In this document: positions 34,579 through 44,890 of the stretch, piece after piece
Numbering within the stretch: position 1 is the stretch's first letter
Layout of the letters: every line of letters starts with the position of its first letter
Assembly (NCBI RefSeq): GCF_001425705.1
Contig: NZ_LMDC01000001.1
Coordinates: 1,061,072-1,125,071, forward strand
Source of the DNA: Pelomonas sp. Root1217
Lineage (GTDB): Bacteria; Pseudomonadota; Gammaproteobacteria; Burkholderiales; Burkholderiaceae_C
Direction of reading: 5' to 3'
DNA length: 64,000 bases
Translations under genes and position numbers: made by a program
Notes under the pieces: model-generated
What the model was told of the DNA's origin: nothing
Database searches by the model: none
What the model saw: only the letters and a program-made list of their open reading frames with translations

Positions 34579-36336
34579 ATGTCCGAATCCAAGCCCGCAG
34601 ACCCGAAGGAAGGCGACAGCTTCTTCCGCAAGGTGGCGCGCTTCGTGGCCAACCCCACGACGGACTGGGCCGAGATCAATTCGCGTCAGGACGACCCCGA
34701 GGGCGACCTCGCCAAGGCCGAACTGCGTGCGATGGTGGAGCGCAAGCGCCGCAACGACTTCGTGCGCAAGCGCGAGCTCGACATGCTGCGCCGCATCCGC
34801 CGCGAGGGCCTGACGCCCGAGCAGCTCGCGGCCTTGGCCTCGTCGCCGTCCCGGATGGGCGACGACGAGCGCATCAGCGAGCCCAATTCCAAGATCGACC
34901 TGGGCGTGAAGGCCAAGATCGACGAGATCGAGCAGCAGATGGTGGGCGAGAGCTTTGCGACGACGCAGGCCGTGCCCAAGCAGCAGCCCGGGTTCTTCGA
35001 CACCAGCACGCGGCCGGTGGCCTTCTCGTCCAGCGTCGCGGCGCCGCCGGCCGTCGAAGCCAACGGCGGCCGCGTCAGCGAGTTCTCGACGCCCCGCGAA
35101 GTGCAGCGCCTGCAGGCGCCGACGCCGCCGGCGGCGGTGACCATGGGCGCGGCCATCCCGCCGCTGTCCGACTCGCCGCCCAGCCGCCTGCCCGACCTGC
35201 CGGCGCTGGACATGCCGCTGTCCTTCACGCTGGCCGAGTCCACGCCCGATGTCGAGGTTCAGGAGGTCGTGCACGACCCCGAGCTCGACGAGGCCGTCAT
35301 CGCCTTTGCGAACGCCGACTACGAGAACAGCGAGCGGGCCCTGACTGAACTCGTGCGCCCGGGCGGCAGCCGCAATCTGCACGGCGAGACCTGGCTGGTG
35401 CTGTTCGACCACTACCGCGCCACCGGCGCCCAGGGCAAGTTCGAGGCCTTGGCTGTCGAGTACGCCCAGCAGTTCGGCCTGTCGGCACCGCAGTGGTTTT
35501 CCATGCCCAAGCTGGTGGCCGAATCGACACGCCAGTCCAACCGCTCGCCCATGGCCAAGGCCAGCCAGGTCAGCTGGACGGCGCCCTCCACCGTGAGAGC
35601 CGAGGATGTGACGCTGCTGCAAAAACGCAGCGAAACCCTGCCCATGCCCTGGGTCTTCGACTGGGGCCCGCTGGAAGAGATCGAGATCGAGGCCGCCATC
35701 CAGATGCGCCAGCTGTTTCGGGTCTGGGCCCAGCAGCAGGTCGACCAGCGATGGGTGGGCGGCGACCGCTTCCTGAACCAGCTCAAGGAGCTGGCGCCAG
35801 TGGGCGAACGCGACACCGACCCGGTGCTCTGGATGCTGCGGCTGGAAGCGTTGCGCCTGGCCAACCGGCCCGATCAGTTCGACGAGGCCGCCATCGACTA
35901 CTGTGTGACCTACGAGGTCTCGCCGCCGTCCTGGGAGCGCGCCAAGTGCCGCGTGCGCATCGGCGGCGAAGGCTCGTCGACCAACAGCCCGGCCACGAGC
36001 TCGATGCAGAGCGAGGCGCAGTCGACCTTCCTCGACACGAGCGTGGCCGAGGCCAGCCTGGCCCAGCTCGAATTGATGGGCCAGATGAGCGGCGACATCT
36101 CCGACAACCTGCGCACGCTGTCCACCGAGGTCGGCGACGCCAGCATCATCAACATCTCCTGCACCAAGCTGATCCGGCTGGACTTCATGGCCGCTGGCGA
36201 CCTGCTGAACTGGGTGCTGCAGCGCCGGACCGAGAACCGTACGGTCGTCTTCACCGACGCCCACCGGCTGGTCGCGCTGTTCTTCGGCGCAATGGGCATC
36301 AACGAGCATGCCAAGGTCAAGGTGCGGATCAACTGA
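34579..36336 (+). CDS. Large cytoplasmic protein with STAS-like C-terminus
   Basis: A 585-residue protein without signal peptide. The first 120 residues are charged and helical ([38 protein letters not shown]). A flexible Pro/Ala region follows (about 130-215), then a helical middle part with TPR-like feel ([24 protein letters not shown]). The last 90 residues resemble a STAS/anti-sigma antagonist fold ([49 protein letters not shown]). It lies just before hslV, a place where Burkholderiales often keep such a gene. Function unknown. Confidence 0.75.
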   Translation: MSESKPADPKEGDSFFRKVARFVANPTTDWAEINSRQDDPEGDLAKAELRAMVERKRRNDFVRKRELDMLRRIRREGLTPEQLAALASSPSRMGDDERISEPNSKIDLGVKAKIDEIEQQMVGESFATTQAVPKQQPGFFDTSTRPVAFSSSVAAPPAVEANGGRVSEFSTPREVQRLQAPTPPAAVTMGAAIPPLSDSPPSRLPDLPALDMPLSFTLAESTPDVEVQEVVHDPELDEAVIAFANADYENSERALTELVRPGGSRNLHGETWLVLFDHYRATGAQGKFEALAVEYAQQFGLSAPQWFSMPKLVAESTRQSNRSPMAKASQVSWTAPSTVRAEDVTLLQKRSETLPMPWVFDWGPLEEIEIEAAIQMRQLFRVWAQQQVDQRWVGGDRFLNQLKELAPVGERDTDPVLWMLRLEALRLANRPDQFDEAAIDYCVTYEVSPPSWERAKCRVRIGGEGSSTNSPATSSMQSEAQSTFLDTSVAEASLAQLELMGQMSGDISDNLRTLSTEVGDASIINISCTKLIRLDFMAAGDLLNWVLQRRTENRTVVFTDAHRLVALFFGAMGINEHAKVKVRIN

Positions 36337-36392
36337 TCCGCGGCCGCGGCCGCCCTTGCGAAACCGCGGCTGAACCTCAACTGGGACGGCCT

Positions 36393-36956
36393 ATGTCTTC
36401 AGAATCTTCTGCCGTCTATCACGGCACCACCATTGTTTCAGTGCGCCGCCAGACGCCCACCGGCTGGCAGGTCGCCATCGGCGGCGATGGCCAGGTAACC
36501 CTGGGCAACATCGTCGTCAAGGCCAGCGCGCGCAAGGTGCGCAAGCTCTACCGTGACCAGGTCCTGGCGGGTTTCGCCGGCGCCACGGCCGATGCCTTCA
36601 CGTTGTTCGAACGCTTCGAAGCCAAGCTGGAAAAGCACCAGGGCCACCTGGTGCGCGCGGCGGTCGAGCTGACGCGCGACTGGCGCACCGACCGCGTGCT
36701 GCGGCGCCTTGAAGCCATGCTGGCCGTGGCTGACAAGACCGCGTCGCTGATCATCACCGGCAATGGTGACGTGCTGGAGCCCGAACAGGGCATCGTCGCC
36801 ATCGGCTCTGGCGGCGCCTACGCCCAGGCCGCCGCCAAGGCCTTGCTGGCGCACACCGATTTGAGCGCGTCAGACATCGTCAAGCGTTCGCTTGAGATCG
36901 CTGGCGAGATCTGCATCTACACGAACCAGAACCATACCCTCGAGGTGCTCGAATGA
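36393..36956 (+). CDS. hslV: ATP-dependent protease subunit HslV
   Basis: A 187-residue proteasome-like peptidase. The catalytic Thr is in [11 protein letters not shown] (Thr12), so an 11-residue propeptide should be removed. Conserved segments [34 protein letters not shown]-like ([13 protein letters not shown]) and [20 protein letters not shown] are present. It forms hexamer rings capped by HslU and degrades heat-damaged and regulatory proteins. The stop overlaps the hslU start (ATGA). Confidence 0.96.
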   Translation: MSSESSAVYHGTTIVSVRRQTPTGWQVAIGGDGQVTLGNIVVKASARKVRKLYRDQVLAGFAGATADAFTLFERFEAKLEKHQGHLVRAAVELTRDWRTDRVLRRLEAMLAVADKTASLIITGNGDVLEPEQGIVAIGSGGAYAQAAAKALLAHTDLSASDIVKRSLEIAGEICIYTNQNHTLEVLE

Positions 36957-38278
36957 GTTCGATGACCCCCCAGGAAATCGTCTCCGAGCTGGACCGCCAC
37001 ATCGTCGGCCAGCAGGCCGCCAAGCGCGCCGTCGCCATTGCGATGCGCAACCGCTGGCGCCGCCAGCAGGTCGACGAGAAGCTGCGCGGCGAGATCACGC
37101 CCAAGAACATCCTGATGATCGGCCCGACCGGCGTCGGCAAGACCGAGATCGCCCGCCGCCTGGCCAAACTGGCCGGCGCGCCCTTCATCAAGGTCGAGGC
37201 GACCAAGTTCACCGAGGTCGGCTATGTCGGCAAGGATGTGGACTCCATCATCCGTGACCTCATCGAGGTTGCCGTCAAGCAGGAGCGCGAGGGGGCCATG
37301 CGCCGCTGCCAGACGCGCGCCGAGGACGCCGCCGAGGAGCGCATCCTGCAGATACTGTTGCCGGGCAGCCCGAGCTCGCAGGACGGAGACAACGCGACGC
37401 GCCAGACCCTGCGCAAGCGCCTGCGCGAGGGCCAGCTCGACGACAAGGACATCGAGCTCGATCTGCTCGCCCCCAGGCCCACGATGGAAGTGCTCGGCCC
37501 GTTCGGCAACCAGCCGGGCATGGAGGACATGGCCGAACAACTGAAGGGCATGTTCAGCCAGTTCGGCGGCACTCAGAAGAAGACGCGCAAGCTCAAGGTC
37601 GCCGAAGCGATGAGGCTGCTCGTCGACGAGGAAGCGGCCAAGCTCGTCAACGAGGAGGAGATCCGCGCCGCGGCGCTGGCCAATGCCCAGGAGATGGGCA
37701 TCGTCTTCATCGACGAGATCGACAAGGTGGCCTCGCGCAACGAACACGGTGGCGCCGAGGTCTCGCGCCAGGGCGTGCAGCGCGACCTGCTGCCGCTGGT
37801 CGAAGGCACGACGGTGTCGACCAAGTACGGCCTCGTCAGGACCGACCACATCCTCTTCATCGCCAGCGGCGCGTTCCACCTGGCCAAGCCTAGCGACCTC
37901 ATCCCCGAGCTGCAGGGGCGCCTGCCCATCCGCGTCGAGCTGGATTCGTTGTCGGTCGCCGACTTCGAGGCCATCCTGACCAGCACCCACGCCAGCCTCG
38001 TCAAGCAGTACCAGGCCCTGCTCGCCACCGAGGGTGTCACGCTGGACCTGCAGCAAGGCGCCATCCGCCGCCTTGCGGAGATCGCCTTCGAGGTCAACGA
38101 GCGCACCGAGAACATCGGCGCGCGCCGCCTGGCGACGGTGATGGAGAGGCTGCTCGACGAAATCAGTTTCGACGCGCCGCGCAATGCGGGTCAGACCGTG
38201 ACGCTCGATGCGGCAGCGGTCGACGCCAAGCTGGCGGCGCTGGCAGCGAACGAGGATTTGAGCCGCTTCATCCTGTAG
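36953..38278 (+). CDS. hslU: HslUV protease ATPase subunit HslU
   Basis: A 441-residue AAA+ unfoldase. The N-terminus [34 protein letters not shown], Walker [10 protein letters not shown], the pore motif GYVGKDV, Walker [13 protein letters not shown] and the C-terminal sensor 2 region [24 protein letters not shown] are all present. Normal length. Works with HslV in the cytoplasm. Confidence 0.97.
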   Translation: MSSMTPQEIVSELDRHIVGQQAAKRAVAIAMRNRWRRQQVDEKLRGEITPKNILMIGPTGVGKTEIARRLAKLAGAPFIKVEATKFTEVGYVGKDVDSIIRDLIEVAVKQEREGAMRRCQTRAEDAAEERILQILLPGSPSSQDGDNATRQTLRKRLREGQLDDKDIELDLLAPRPTMEVLGPFGNQPGMEDMAEQLKGMFSQFGGTQKKTRKLKVAEAMRLLVDEEAAKLVNEEEIRAAALANAQEMGIVFIDEIDKVASRNEHGGAEVSRQGVQRDLLPLVEGTTVSTKYGLVRTDHILFIASGAFHLAKPSDLIPELQGRLPIRVELDSLSVADFEAILTSTHASLVKQYQALLATEGVTLDLQQGAIRRLAEIAFEVNERTENIGARRLATVMERLLDEISFDAPRNAGQTVTLDAAAVDAKLAALAANEDLSRFIL

Positions 38279-38283
38279 CGGCG

Positions 38284-38928
38284 TCAGTGCGGCAGCGCCT
38301 GGCCGCTGCCCACCCAACGCAGCAGCTGCATCAGCGTGGACGCCTGCGTCTTGCCGAGCAGGTTGCGGACATGGCTGCGCAGCGTCGACAGGCACAGGCC
38401 GAGATGAGTCGCGGCGACCTCGACCGTCATGCCGTCGCCCAGCAGCATCAGCACATGTCGCTCCGTTGCGCTGAGGCGGCTGTGGCGGGCCAGCGCGTCG
38501 ATGCGGGCGGCCTGTGTCAGTGCGGGCTGGTCGAGGTGGATGACCAGCAGCACCGCATCGCCCGGCCAACCGGTGCTGGCGGCCAGGTCTTCGGGCAGCG
38601 GCATGCAGTGCAGCCAGCCGGTGCTGATCTGCGGCGTGAACCACAGGCCGACATAGGACGTCGAGCCGGCCACGGCCAAGCGCAGCGGCGACTCCAGCCT
38701 CGTGGCGTCAAGCTGGCCGACATGCATCAGATGCTCAGCGCTCACATCCACGCGCCGATCACGCAATAAGCCTTCGGCGCCGCGGTTGCGGAACAGCAGG
38801 CGTCGGTCCGGCCGCACGATCAGCATCGGTTGGGGCAGGGCGGCGAGCACTTGGCAAGTTGTTCCGGGAGGAGTGAAGCCCGAATGGACGCGATGACTCG
38901 CTGTTTGGGTTTGAAGGGCGTTCAGCAT
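38284..38928 (-). CDS. LuxR-type regulator with PAS-like sensor region
   Basis: A 214-residue protein. An N-terminal PAS-like part (ALPQPMLIVRPDRRLLFRNRGAEGLL) is followed by a C-terminal LuxR helix-turn-helix (LSATERHVLMLLGDGMTVEVAATHLGLCLSTLRSHVRNLLGKTQ). There is no receiver domain. The ATG at 38928 is chosen as it directly precedes the folded part. It diverges from the response regulator gene at 39195, with an inverted repeat in between, and converges with hslU. Confidence 0.78.
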   Translation of the reverse strand: MLNALQTQTASHRVHSGFTPPGTTCQVLAALPQPMLIVRPDRRLLFRNRGAEGLLRDRRVDVSAEHLMHVGQLDATRLESPLRLAVAGSTSYVGLWFTPQISTGWLHCMPLPEDLAASTGWPGDAVLLVIHLDQPALTQAARIDALARHSRLSATERHVLMLLGDGMTVEVAATHLGLCLSTLRSHVRNLLGKTQASTLMQLLRWVGSGQALPH

Positions 38929-38952
38929 GAAGATCTCCCTGAGCGTTGGCGA

Positions 38953-38975
38953 TGACAGCGGTTGATTTGCTGTCA
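38953..38975. promoter_or_regulatory. Inverted repeat before the PAS-LuxR gene
   Basis: TGACAGC, a 9-base spacer, GCTGTCA: a perfect 7-bp inverted repeat 25 bases before the PAS-LuxR start. Its symmetry and place fit a LuxR-type dimer site. The rest of the 266-base gap shows nothing else I can name. Confidence 0.4.
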
Positions 38976-39194
38976 AGTTTGACGGCCGAATCCTGTCCGC
39001 GCATTGCCCTGAAGGCCCGGCCGGATGGCTCAACCACCGCCGCTCGGGTGGCGCACCAGATCCCAGACCGGGTCGGCCCGGTTGTGAGGGTTTGTGAGCA
39101 TGGCTTGCCATTGAGGCCTATCCAAAAGCCCAATGCCGGATCGGGCCCGCGATGCGCATTGCTCGCTAATATCGGCTCGCATCTTTTGCGCCCC

Positions 39195-39971
39195 ATGAGA
39201 GTTCTGCTAGTCGACGACCACACCTTGTTCAGAGAGGGCATTGCCCTGCTGCTGCGTCCCCTCGTGCAACCCCTGGAGACCTGGGAGGCCGGCAGCAGCG
39301 AGGAAGCCGTCGCGGTCATTGAGGGGCGCGGCGCGGCCGATCTCGTGTTGATCGACCTGGGCTTGCCAGGCGCCTCGGGCCTTGAAGGCGTGCGGCGGCT
39401 GCGCGAGGCCCACCCGGAGATGCCAGTTGTCGTCATGTCGTCGGCCGACGACAAGGACACCGTGCTCGCCGCGCTGGACGCCGGCGCGATGGGCTTCATC
39501 CCCAAGAGCTCGACCTCGGCCGTCATGATCGGCGCGCTCAAGCTCATCCTGGCCAAAGGCATCTATTTGCCGCCCAGCGTCTTTCTTGCTGCGCGCAATC
39601 CTGCACCGGCCACGCCACCGGCCGCAGCGCCCGCAGCCGCCGTCACGCCCATGCTGGCGACTGCACCAGCCGGACCTGAGTTGCTGGCGGGCATCCCTTC
39701 GCGACGGCCTGCCGATCTCGGCCTCACACCGCGTCAGGCCGAGGTGCTGCACCTGTTGCTGCAGGGCCAGCCGGCCAAGCTGATCGCACGCGAACTCGAT
39801 TTGTCACTCAGCACAGTGAAGGCCCACACCTCGGCGGTGCTGAGGGCGTTGAACGTCACCACCCGCACCCAGGCGATCGTCGCAGCCGGGCGAATGGGCC
39901 TTCGCTTCGACGACGGGTCACTGTCTCAGGCGGCTTCCAGCGACTCCTTGAGCGCCAGCAGCAGGCGCTGA
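39195..39971 (+). CDS. NarL/FixJ-type response regulator
   Basis: A 258-residue response regulator. The receiver domain has MRVLLVDDHTLFREG and the phosphorylation site Asp54 in LVLIDLGLPG. A long Ala/Pro linker (about 135-170) leads to a LuxR helix-turn-helix (LGLTPRQAEVLHLLLQGQPAKLIARELDLSLSTVKAHTSAVLRALNV). It overlaps the convergent hybrid kinase gene by 46 bases tail to tail, and is the likely partner of that kinase. Confidence 0.9.
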   Translation: MRVLLVDDHTLFREGIALLLRPLVQPLETWEAGSSEEAVAVIEGRGAADLVLIDLGLPGASGLEGVRRLREAHPEMPVVVMSSADDKDTVLAALDAGAMGFIPKSSTSAVMIGALKLILAKGIYLPPSVFLAARNPAPATPPAAAPAAAVTPMLATAPAGPELLAGIPSRRPADLGLTPRQAEVLHLLLQGQPAKLIARELDLSLSTVKAHTSAVLRALNVTTRTQAIVAAGRMGLRFDDGSLSQAASSDSLSASSRR

Positions 39972-42274
39972 AGTCCGACGGGTTTGTGCAGCAGGCCGGC
40001 CCCGAGGGCAGCGGCTTCGGCCAGCAGCCGCGCGTCCGTGTTGGCGGTCACCACCAGGGCGGGAATCTCCTCGTCGTAGTGGGCGCGCAGCTGCCGGATC
40101 ACGCCCAGGCCGTTGCCCGAGATGCCGAGCTGGAAGTCGGTGAGGATGAGATCGGGCGTGCGCAGGTGCGCCTGCAGCTGCGCCAGCGCTTCGTCACCGC
40201 TGGCGGCAACCACTACATGGCAGCCGGCCCCGAGCAGCGCGTCTCTGACGGCTTCGCGGTTGGTCGCCTCGTCGTCGATGACAACGATGAAATTGCCCTC
40301 CAGCGCCTGCGGCGGCGTGTCCATCGCGCTGCTCGTGGCGTGCGGGGCCGCGGTGCCGGCCGCCAGCGGCAGCAGGACCTTGAACACCGAGCCCCGGCCT
40401 TCGCGGCTCTGCACGCTGATGGCGTAGCCCAGGATGTGCGCGCAGCGCCGCACGATGGACAGGCCCAAGCCCAGGCCCTTCTCCTGCCCTGTGCCCGGCG
40501 CACCGATGCGGAAGAACTCCTCGAAGATGGCCTCGCGGTGCTCCTCGGCGATGCCCGGTCCGGTGTCCCAGATCTGCAACTCGCACTGCTCGCCGCGGCG
40601 CCTGCAGCCAACCAGCACGCCGCCGCTGCGCGTGTAGCGGATGGCATTGGCCAGCAGGTTGCCGACGATGCGCTCCAGCAGCGTCGCGTCACCGCGCACC
40701 ACCCAGCGGTCGGGTCGCAGTCGCAGGCTCAAGCCTTTCTCCTGCGCCTGAGGCAGCCAGGTCTCGGCGGCACGCTCCAGCAGCCAGCCCAGATCCACGT
40801 CCTCGACGTGGGGGTGCACGGCGCCGGCGTCGAGCTTGGAGATGTCCAGCAGGTTGCCGAACAGGTTCTCCATGGTCGTGACGGAGGACTGCACCTTGTC
40901 GGCGAGGTCGATCTGTGCCGGGTCGTTCAAGCGGGTGCGCAGCACACCGATCAGCAGGCTGATGGAGTGCATCGGCTGGCGCAGGTCATGGCTGGCGGCG
41001 GCGAGGAAGCGGGTCTTGGCAGCGTTGGCGCGTTCGGCTTCGTCCTTGCGCAGCGAGAGCTCGTCCAGCTGGGTCATCAAGCGCTGGTTCAGCAGGTCGA
41101 TCTCATGGGCGCGGTCTTCGAGGACGTCGCGAGCGTCGGACAGCTCTTGTGTACGTTCGGCGACCTTGGCCTCCAGGCTCGCATATAACTCACGCAGACG
41201 CTGCGTCATCTGGTTGAAGTCGTCAGCCAGGTCTTCGATCTCATCGTGCCTTTTCAAGGCGATATGAGTCGTCAGATCACCAGCCGCAATGCGGGCAGTC
41301 GCCTTGCGCAGCGCGACGATGGGTGCGGCCATTTGACGCGCAAATGCCAGGCCAGCGAACAGCGCAGCCGCCGCGCCGATGGCCATCAGCAGCAGTGTGC
41401 GGCTCAATGTCGCCCAGGCAGGCTTGAGGGCTTGCGCGCGTTGCTGCTCCATGACTACCGTCCATGCCGTGCCGGGTACGGCAGCTGCAGTGGCGATCAC
41501 GGGCTGCCCCACGAGATCGACCGTGTAGTAGCCGCGCAGCAGTATGGGTGTGGTCGACGGAACCTGACGTATCGTGCGGAACAAGTCGGTTAGTGAAAGA
41601 TCGCGGCGCGCCAGCACGTGCGTAAGGCGCGGGTGGGCGATCAGCAGACCTTGCGCATCAACCACATACGCCAGACCACCCTCGCCGGCCTGTATCCGCG
41701 ACACGATCTCACCGAGGAAGCGCAGATCGACGCTCGCGATAATGGCGTCCTGTCCGTCATAGACCGAGAGGCTGGCCATCGGTAGTTCATCGCGAAAGAA
41801 GGTCTTGCCGTCGGGCAGGTTCTGCGGGGCTCTGAATCCGACCAGCTTGGGCGGCTCAAGGAGCACTCCTTGATTGTGGCGGTCGGTTTGCGTTCGCGAC
41901 ACCAGCAGGAGCTCGCGACCTTGGGTATCCACAGTCTGCAGTTCCGTGATGGCGGGCATGAACTGCATGAGCCGGTGATATTCCTGCCGGCGCTCCGCGT
42001 TGCCGAAGCCGGGCTGACCCCAGGGCATCTTGGCGACATCTCTCAGACCCGCGCGAATCAGCTTGAGATAGTTGGCGATCTCCCGTGCGGCATGGCCCGC
42101 TTCGAGCTCCTGCGTCGCCTCGATATGCTCGATCGACTCGCGGTAGCCGAAATAGCTTTCGACGGCCCCCAGCAGCATAAGCAAAGTCAAAGTCAGGCCG
42201 ATCATCCACACCGCAAAGCGCCGCGATATCGGGCGGTGTTGCGATGCAACTGACGAACTGACGTCCCTGGTCAT
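39926..42274 (-). CDS. Hybrid sensor histidine kinase
   Basis: A 782-residue membrane kinase: membrane segment about 22-44, a periplasmic dCACHE-like sensor about 45-285 (LLVSRTQTDRHNQGVLLEPPKLVGFRAPQNLPDGKTFFRDELP), second membrane segment about 291-312, HAMP, coiled-coil, HisKA with His429 in AAASHDLRQP, an HATPase domain (NLLANAIRYTRSGG, IWDTGPGIAEEH, GLGLGLSIVRR) and a C-terminal receiver (LILTDFQLG). The start ATG overlaps the stop of the periplasmic binding protein gene by 4 bases, so the two are made together. Confidence 0.92.
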   Translation of the reverse strand: MTRDVSSSVASQHRPISRRFAVWMIGLTLTLLMLLGAVESYFGYRESIEHIEATQELEAGHAAREIANYLKLIRAGLRDVAKMPWGQPGFGNAERRQEYHRLMQFMPAITELQTVDTQGRELLLVSRTQTDRHNQGVLLEPPKLVGFRAPQNLPDGKTFFRDELPMASLSVYDGQDAIIASVDLRFLGEIVSRIQAGEGGLAYVVDAQGLLIAHPRLTHVLARRDLSLTDLFRTIRQVPSTTPILLRGYYTVDLVGQPVIATAAAVPGTAWTVVMEQQRAQALKPAWATLSRTLLLMAIGAAAALFAGLAFARQMAAPIVALRKATARIAAGDLTTHIALKRHDEIEDLADDFNQMTQRLRELYASLEAKVAERTQELSDARDVLEDRAHEIDLLNQRLMTQLDELSLRKDEAERANAAKTRFLAAASHDLRQPMHSISLLIGVLRTRLNDPAQIDLADKVQSSVTTMENLFGNLLDISKLDAGAVHPHVEDVDLGWLLERAAETWLPQAQEKGLSLRLRPDRWVVRGDATLLERIVGNLLANAIRYTRSGGVLVGCRRRGEQCELQIWDTGPGIAEEHREAIFEEFFRIGAPGTGQEKGLGLGLSIVRRCAHILGYAISVQSREGRGSVFKVLLPLAAGTAAPHATSSAMDTPPQALEGNFIVVIDDEATNREAVRDALLGAGCHVVVAASGDEALAQLQAHLRTPDLILTDFQLGISGNGLGVIRQLRAHYDEEIPALVVTANTDARLLAEAAALGAGLLHKPVGLQRLLLALKESLEAA

Positions 42275-43257
42275 CGCACGACCAAGTCCGCTTGACGCAC
42301 CACCTGTGCCGACGGTGGCGGAAAGCCTTTGGCGGGGGTGGGCCGCACGGCCAGCACGATGCGGTAGGGCCGCTGGATAGGGATGGATCCTGGGGCTTCG
42401 CCTCGCAATACGCGCGTGAGGAGTTCGACCATGGCTGGCCATCGAAAATCGATGTCGACCATATAGGAAATGGGCGCGCCATCGACCACGTACTGAGTAC
42501 GTCCGACGATGACGGGCTTGCCCCATGCCCGAAGCCTCGCAAGTACGGTTTCGGCGTGAAGCGTGGCCATGCCACTCGGCGCCAGGTACCACGCGTCGAA
42601 CTTGGCCGCTTGCGGATCGTCGAGCACACGCTGGACTTCTTCAGCGTCATCAGCAAGCAAGACGGTGATGTCCAGTCCCAGGCTGTTGGCAACCCGAGGA
42701 AGCCTGCTCATGGCATTGCAGTTCGATTCCCACGGGCGGTCCATGAGGACAGCGACGGTCCTGATCTGCGGATAGGCATCGCGCAGAAACTCGAGCCGTT
42801 TGCCGTCCAGATCGTCTTCCATCCAGACGCCCGTGAAGGGTTCCGTTCTTTGCCCCATCGAATCGACGACTCGACTGCGCACGGGGTCGGTGAAGCTGGA
42901 GAAAAGTACCGGAATGGGCGCACTCTTGTCACGTACCGCTTTTGCGGTGGCTGTGGACGGCGCAACGATGACTGCGGGCCTCATCTGGATTGCCTCGCTG
43001 ACGGCCTCTTCCAGACGAGTCATTTCCGGCAACGCTGCCACATGCTTGAGTCGCACGCGATTTCTCAGGTCCGCAGGCAGACGTTCAAGCGAATGGGTGA
43101 ATGCCTCAAACCGAGGATCGTCGGTCACTGTCTCTCGCCCAAGATAGATCACCAGGAATTGAGAGGGTGCAATGGAGGAGTCAGACTGAAGAAGTATTGC
43201 GGGTGTTGCCGCTACAGCCATCCAGACTAAAGCATTGGCCATTTGCCTAATGTCCAT
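42271..43257 (-). CDS. ABC-type substrate-binding-like periplasmic protein
   Basis: A 328-residue exported protein of the ABC_sub_bind group (PF04392-like): VIYLGRETVTDDPRFEAFTHSLERLPADLRNRV, then AVIVAPSTATAKAVRDKSAPIPVLFSSFTDPVRSRVVDSMG, RLEFLRDAYPQIRTVAVLMDRPWESN and ISYMVDIDFRWPAMVELL. The N-terminus has a signal-like segment (ANALVWMAVAATPAILLQ). No permease or ATPase is near; instead the hybrid kinase follows with an ATGA overlap. It is probably a ligand-sensing partner of that kinase. Ligand unknown. Confidence 0.83.
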   Translation of the reverse strand: MDIRQMANALVWMAVAATPAILLQSDSSIAPSQFLVIYLGRETVTDDPRFEAFTHSLERLPADLRNRVRLKHVAALPEMTRLEEAVSEAIQMRPAVIVAPSTATAKAVRDKSAPIPVLFSSFTDPVRSRVVDSMGQRTEPFTGVWMEDDLDGKRLEFLRDAYPQIRTVAVLMDRPWESNCNAMSRLPRVANSLGLDITVLLADDAEEVQRVLDDPQAAKFDAWYLAPSGMATLHAETVLARLRAWGKPVIVGRTQYVVDGAPISYMVDIDFRWPAMVELLTRVLRGEAPGSIPIQRPYRIVLAVRPTPAKGFPPPSAQVVRQADLVVR

Positions 43258-43329
43258 CTCATTCCCGTTCGCTATGCTGAGACTGCTTGGCCAAGGGGGC
43301 TGACGCAATCGAGTTTAGGAGCCGACACC

Positions 43330-43791
43330 ATGACAGAACAAACGCTTCAGGAACAAGAAACTCCGGACAGGGTGCAGGTCACGGTTGGACTGCAACTGGG
43401 GCTCGGCGAAGCGGAAGGACTTCCAGCGTTCACAGTGCCGCTGCCCGCGACATTCATCTGCTCTGAAGATGCGCACCTTGCCTGCAGCACGGTGCAGTTC
43501 GACGGGCTGTCGACGAAAGACATTGCTGGCCTCCAAGGCCCATTCGTTGCGCTGAACGCCATGATTCTGCAGGCGGCGGAGGCCAACGATCGCCTTGACC
43601 CGGGGAACTTGCCGGTCAAGATTCATATTCACAGTCCGGCTGTCGTGGGCGGGAAATTGATCGTGATCTGCGATTCCACGCAGGAAGGGTTCAGCCTTAC
43701 GAATGCCTCCTGGCCACCGTTTGACATCGATGTGGTGGAGGCACTCGTTGAACAGGACTGTCAGCCCTGGTTGAACAGCGAGGCCGAATGA
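43330..43791 (+). CDS. Hypothetical protein
   Basis: A 153-residue acidic protein I do not recognise. It has no signal peptide or membrane segment, three Cys, and a central LPVKIHIHSPAVVGGKLIVICDSTQEGFSL beta-rich part. It diverges from the periplasmic binding protein gene, 72 bases away, and could belong to that signalling locus. No strong ribosome site (only GGAG 15 bases upstream). Confidence 0.6.
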   Translation: MTEQTLQEQETPDRVQVTVGLQLGLGEAEGLPAFTVPLPATFICSEDAHLACSTVQFDGLSTKDIAGLQGPFVALNAMILQAAEANDRLDPGNLPVKIHIHSPAVVGGKLIVICDSTQEGFSLTNASWPPFDIDVVEALVEQDCQPWLNSEAE

Positions 43792-44007
43792 CGCCATGAC
43801 GCTTCGGGAGGGGTATCAATCGAAGGGCGAGGTCTCGGATCGTTTTGCTTCAGGCGCTCATCCGACGCTTTTGTGCAACTTCCCCCCATGCTGAACCTTA
43901 GACCTGGAGCGCAGCGCCCGGGCGTTGCACCCAGTATTGCCGCCAACCGCCCCGCGAGGTCTACCAGCGCCCGGGCGTGAGCTCGGTGCGCGAAGTCGCC
44001 GAACGCG

Positions 44008-44772
44008 TCATTTCCGCGCCGAGTTGATCGCCAGCAGCCCATCGAAGATCAACCCTTCAATGAGCTCATGAGGCGCGTCCAGCGCAGGCGCCACCTTCCA
44101 GCCCGCGCCGCCCGTCATCAGCAGCAGGGGCTCGCAGCCCTCGCGCTTGGCGAGCAGCCGGAACATGCGTTCGATGGCACCGGTGATGGCGAAGGTGCCG
44201 CCCGTCGTCAGCGCGTCGCTGGTATTGGTCGGGAAGTCGCACACTTCGCCGGTGGGCACGCGCAGGCCGGCGGTGCCGCCTTCCAGCGCGCGCAGCATGA
44301 TGCCGTGGCCGGGCAGGATGAGGCCACCCAGGAACTCGCCGTCGGTGGACAGCGCGTCCACCGTCACTGCCGTGCCCACCATGACCACCAGCACCGGCCC
44401 TTCGAAGCCGCGCTTCTTGGCGTGTGCATGGGCGCCGATGACGGCCACCCAGCGGTCCGCACCCAGGCGCGTCGGGTGGTCATAGCCGTTCTTCACGCCG
44501 GCCGCCTCGGCGGCGGGCACGACCCAGCGGGGCACCAGGTCCCAGTGCTCCATCTGCTCCTCGACGCGGCGGCGCACCGCATCGCCGGCCACATTGCTGC
44601 CCAGGATGCGTGCCGGCGGCGCCAGGTGCTGCCAGTCGTCGTCGGCGAGACGGTCGATGTTCTCCAGGAAAACGGCACCGTGCTGCGTCGGCGGGCTGCC
44701 GGGCTCGGCACCGTCTTCATAGACGGCCCACTTGAGCCGGGTGTTGCCGATGTCGATGGCCAGAAAGCTCAT
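44008..44772 (-). CDS. coaX: Type III pantothenate kinase
   Basis: A 254-residue CoaX. The ASKHA motifs are clear: phosphate-1 [32 protein letters not shown] with the catalytic Asp, phosphate-2 [27 protein letters not shown], and [12 protein letters not shown]. It makes 4'-phosphopantothenate, the first step to coenzyme A, and needs a monovalent cation. The birA gene that often precedes it is not here. The 216-base gap on its far side (43792-44007) holds nothing I can identify. Confidence 0.94.
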   Translation of the reverse strand: MSFLAIDIGNTRLKWAVYEDGAEPGSPPTQHGAVFLENIDRLADDDWQHLAPPARILGSNVAGDAVRRRVEEQMEHWDLVPRWVVPAAEAAGVKNGYDHPTRLGADRWVAVIGAHAHAKKRGFEGPVLVVMVGTAVTVDALSTDGEFLGGLILPGHGIMLRALEGGTAGLRVPTGEVCDFPTNTSDALTTGGTFAITGAIERMFRLLAKREGCEPLLLMTGGAGWKVAPALDAPHELIEGLIFDGLLAINSARK

Positions 44773-44890
44773 GGGAGGCTGTGCCGTGAACGATGCCGCG
44801 AGCCTACCAGCGCATTTGTATCTGCCGGTGCGGGTTTCTGCTTCAATCAGCGGCTACTTCTGATCGCCCCTTCCCACGAGGAGAACCGCC

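Noticed and set aside
33727-36309. An 860-codon open frame on the minus strand
   Set aside because: It is antisense to dksA, a repeat copy and the STAS-tailed gene, and spans the intergenic repeat; the translation has no recognisable domain.
39986-41188. A 400-codon open frame opposite the hybrid kinase
   Set aside because: Antisense to clear kinase domains, with Gln/His-rich translation and no motif.
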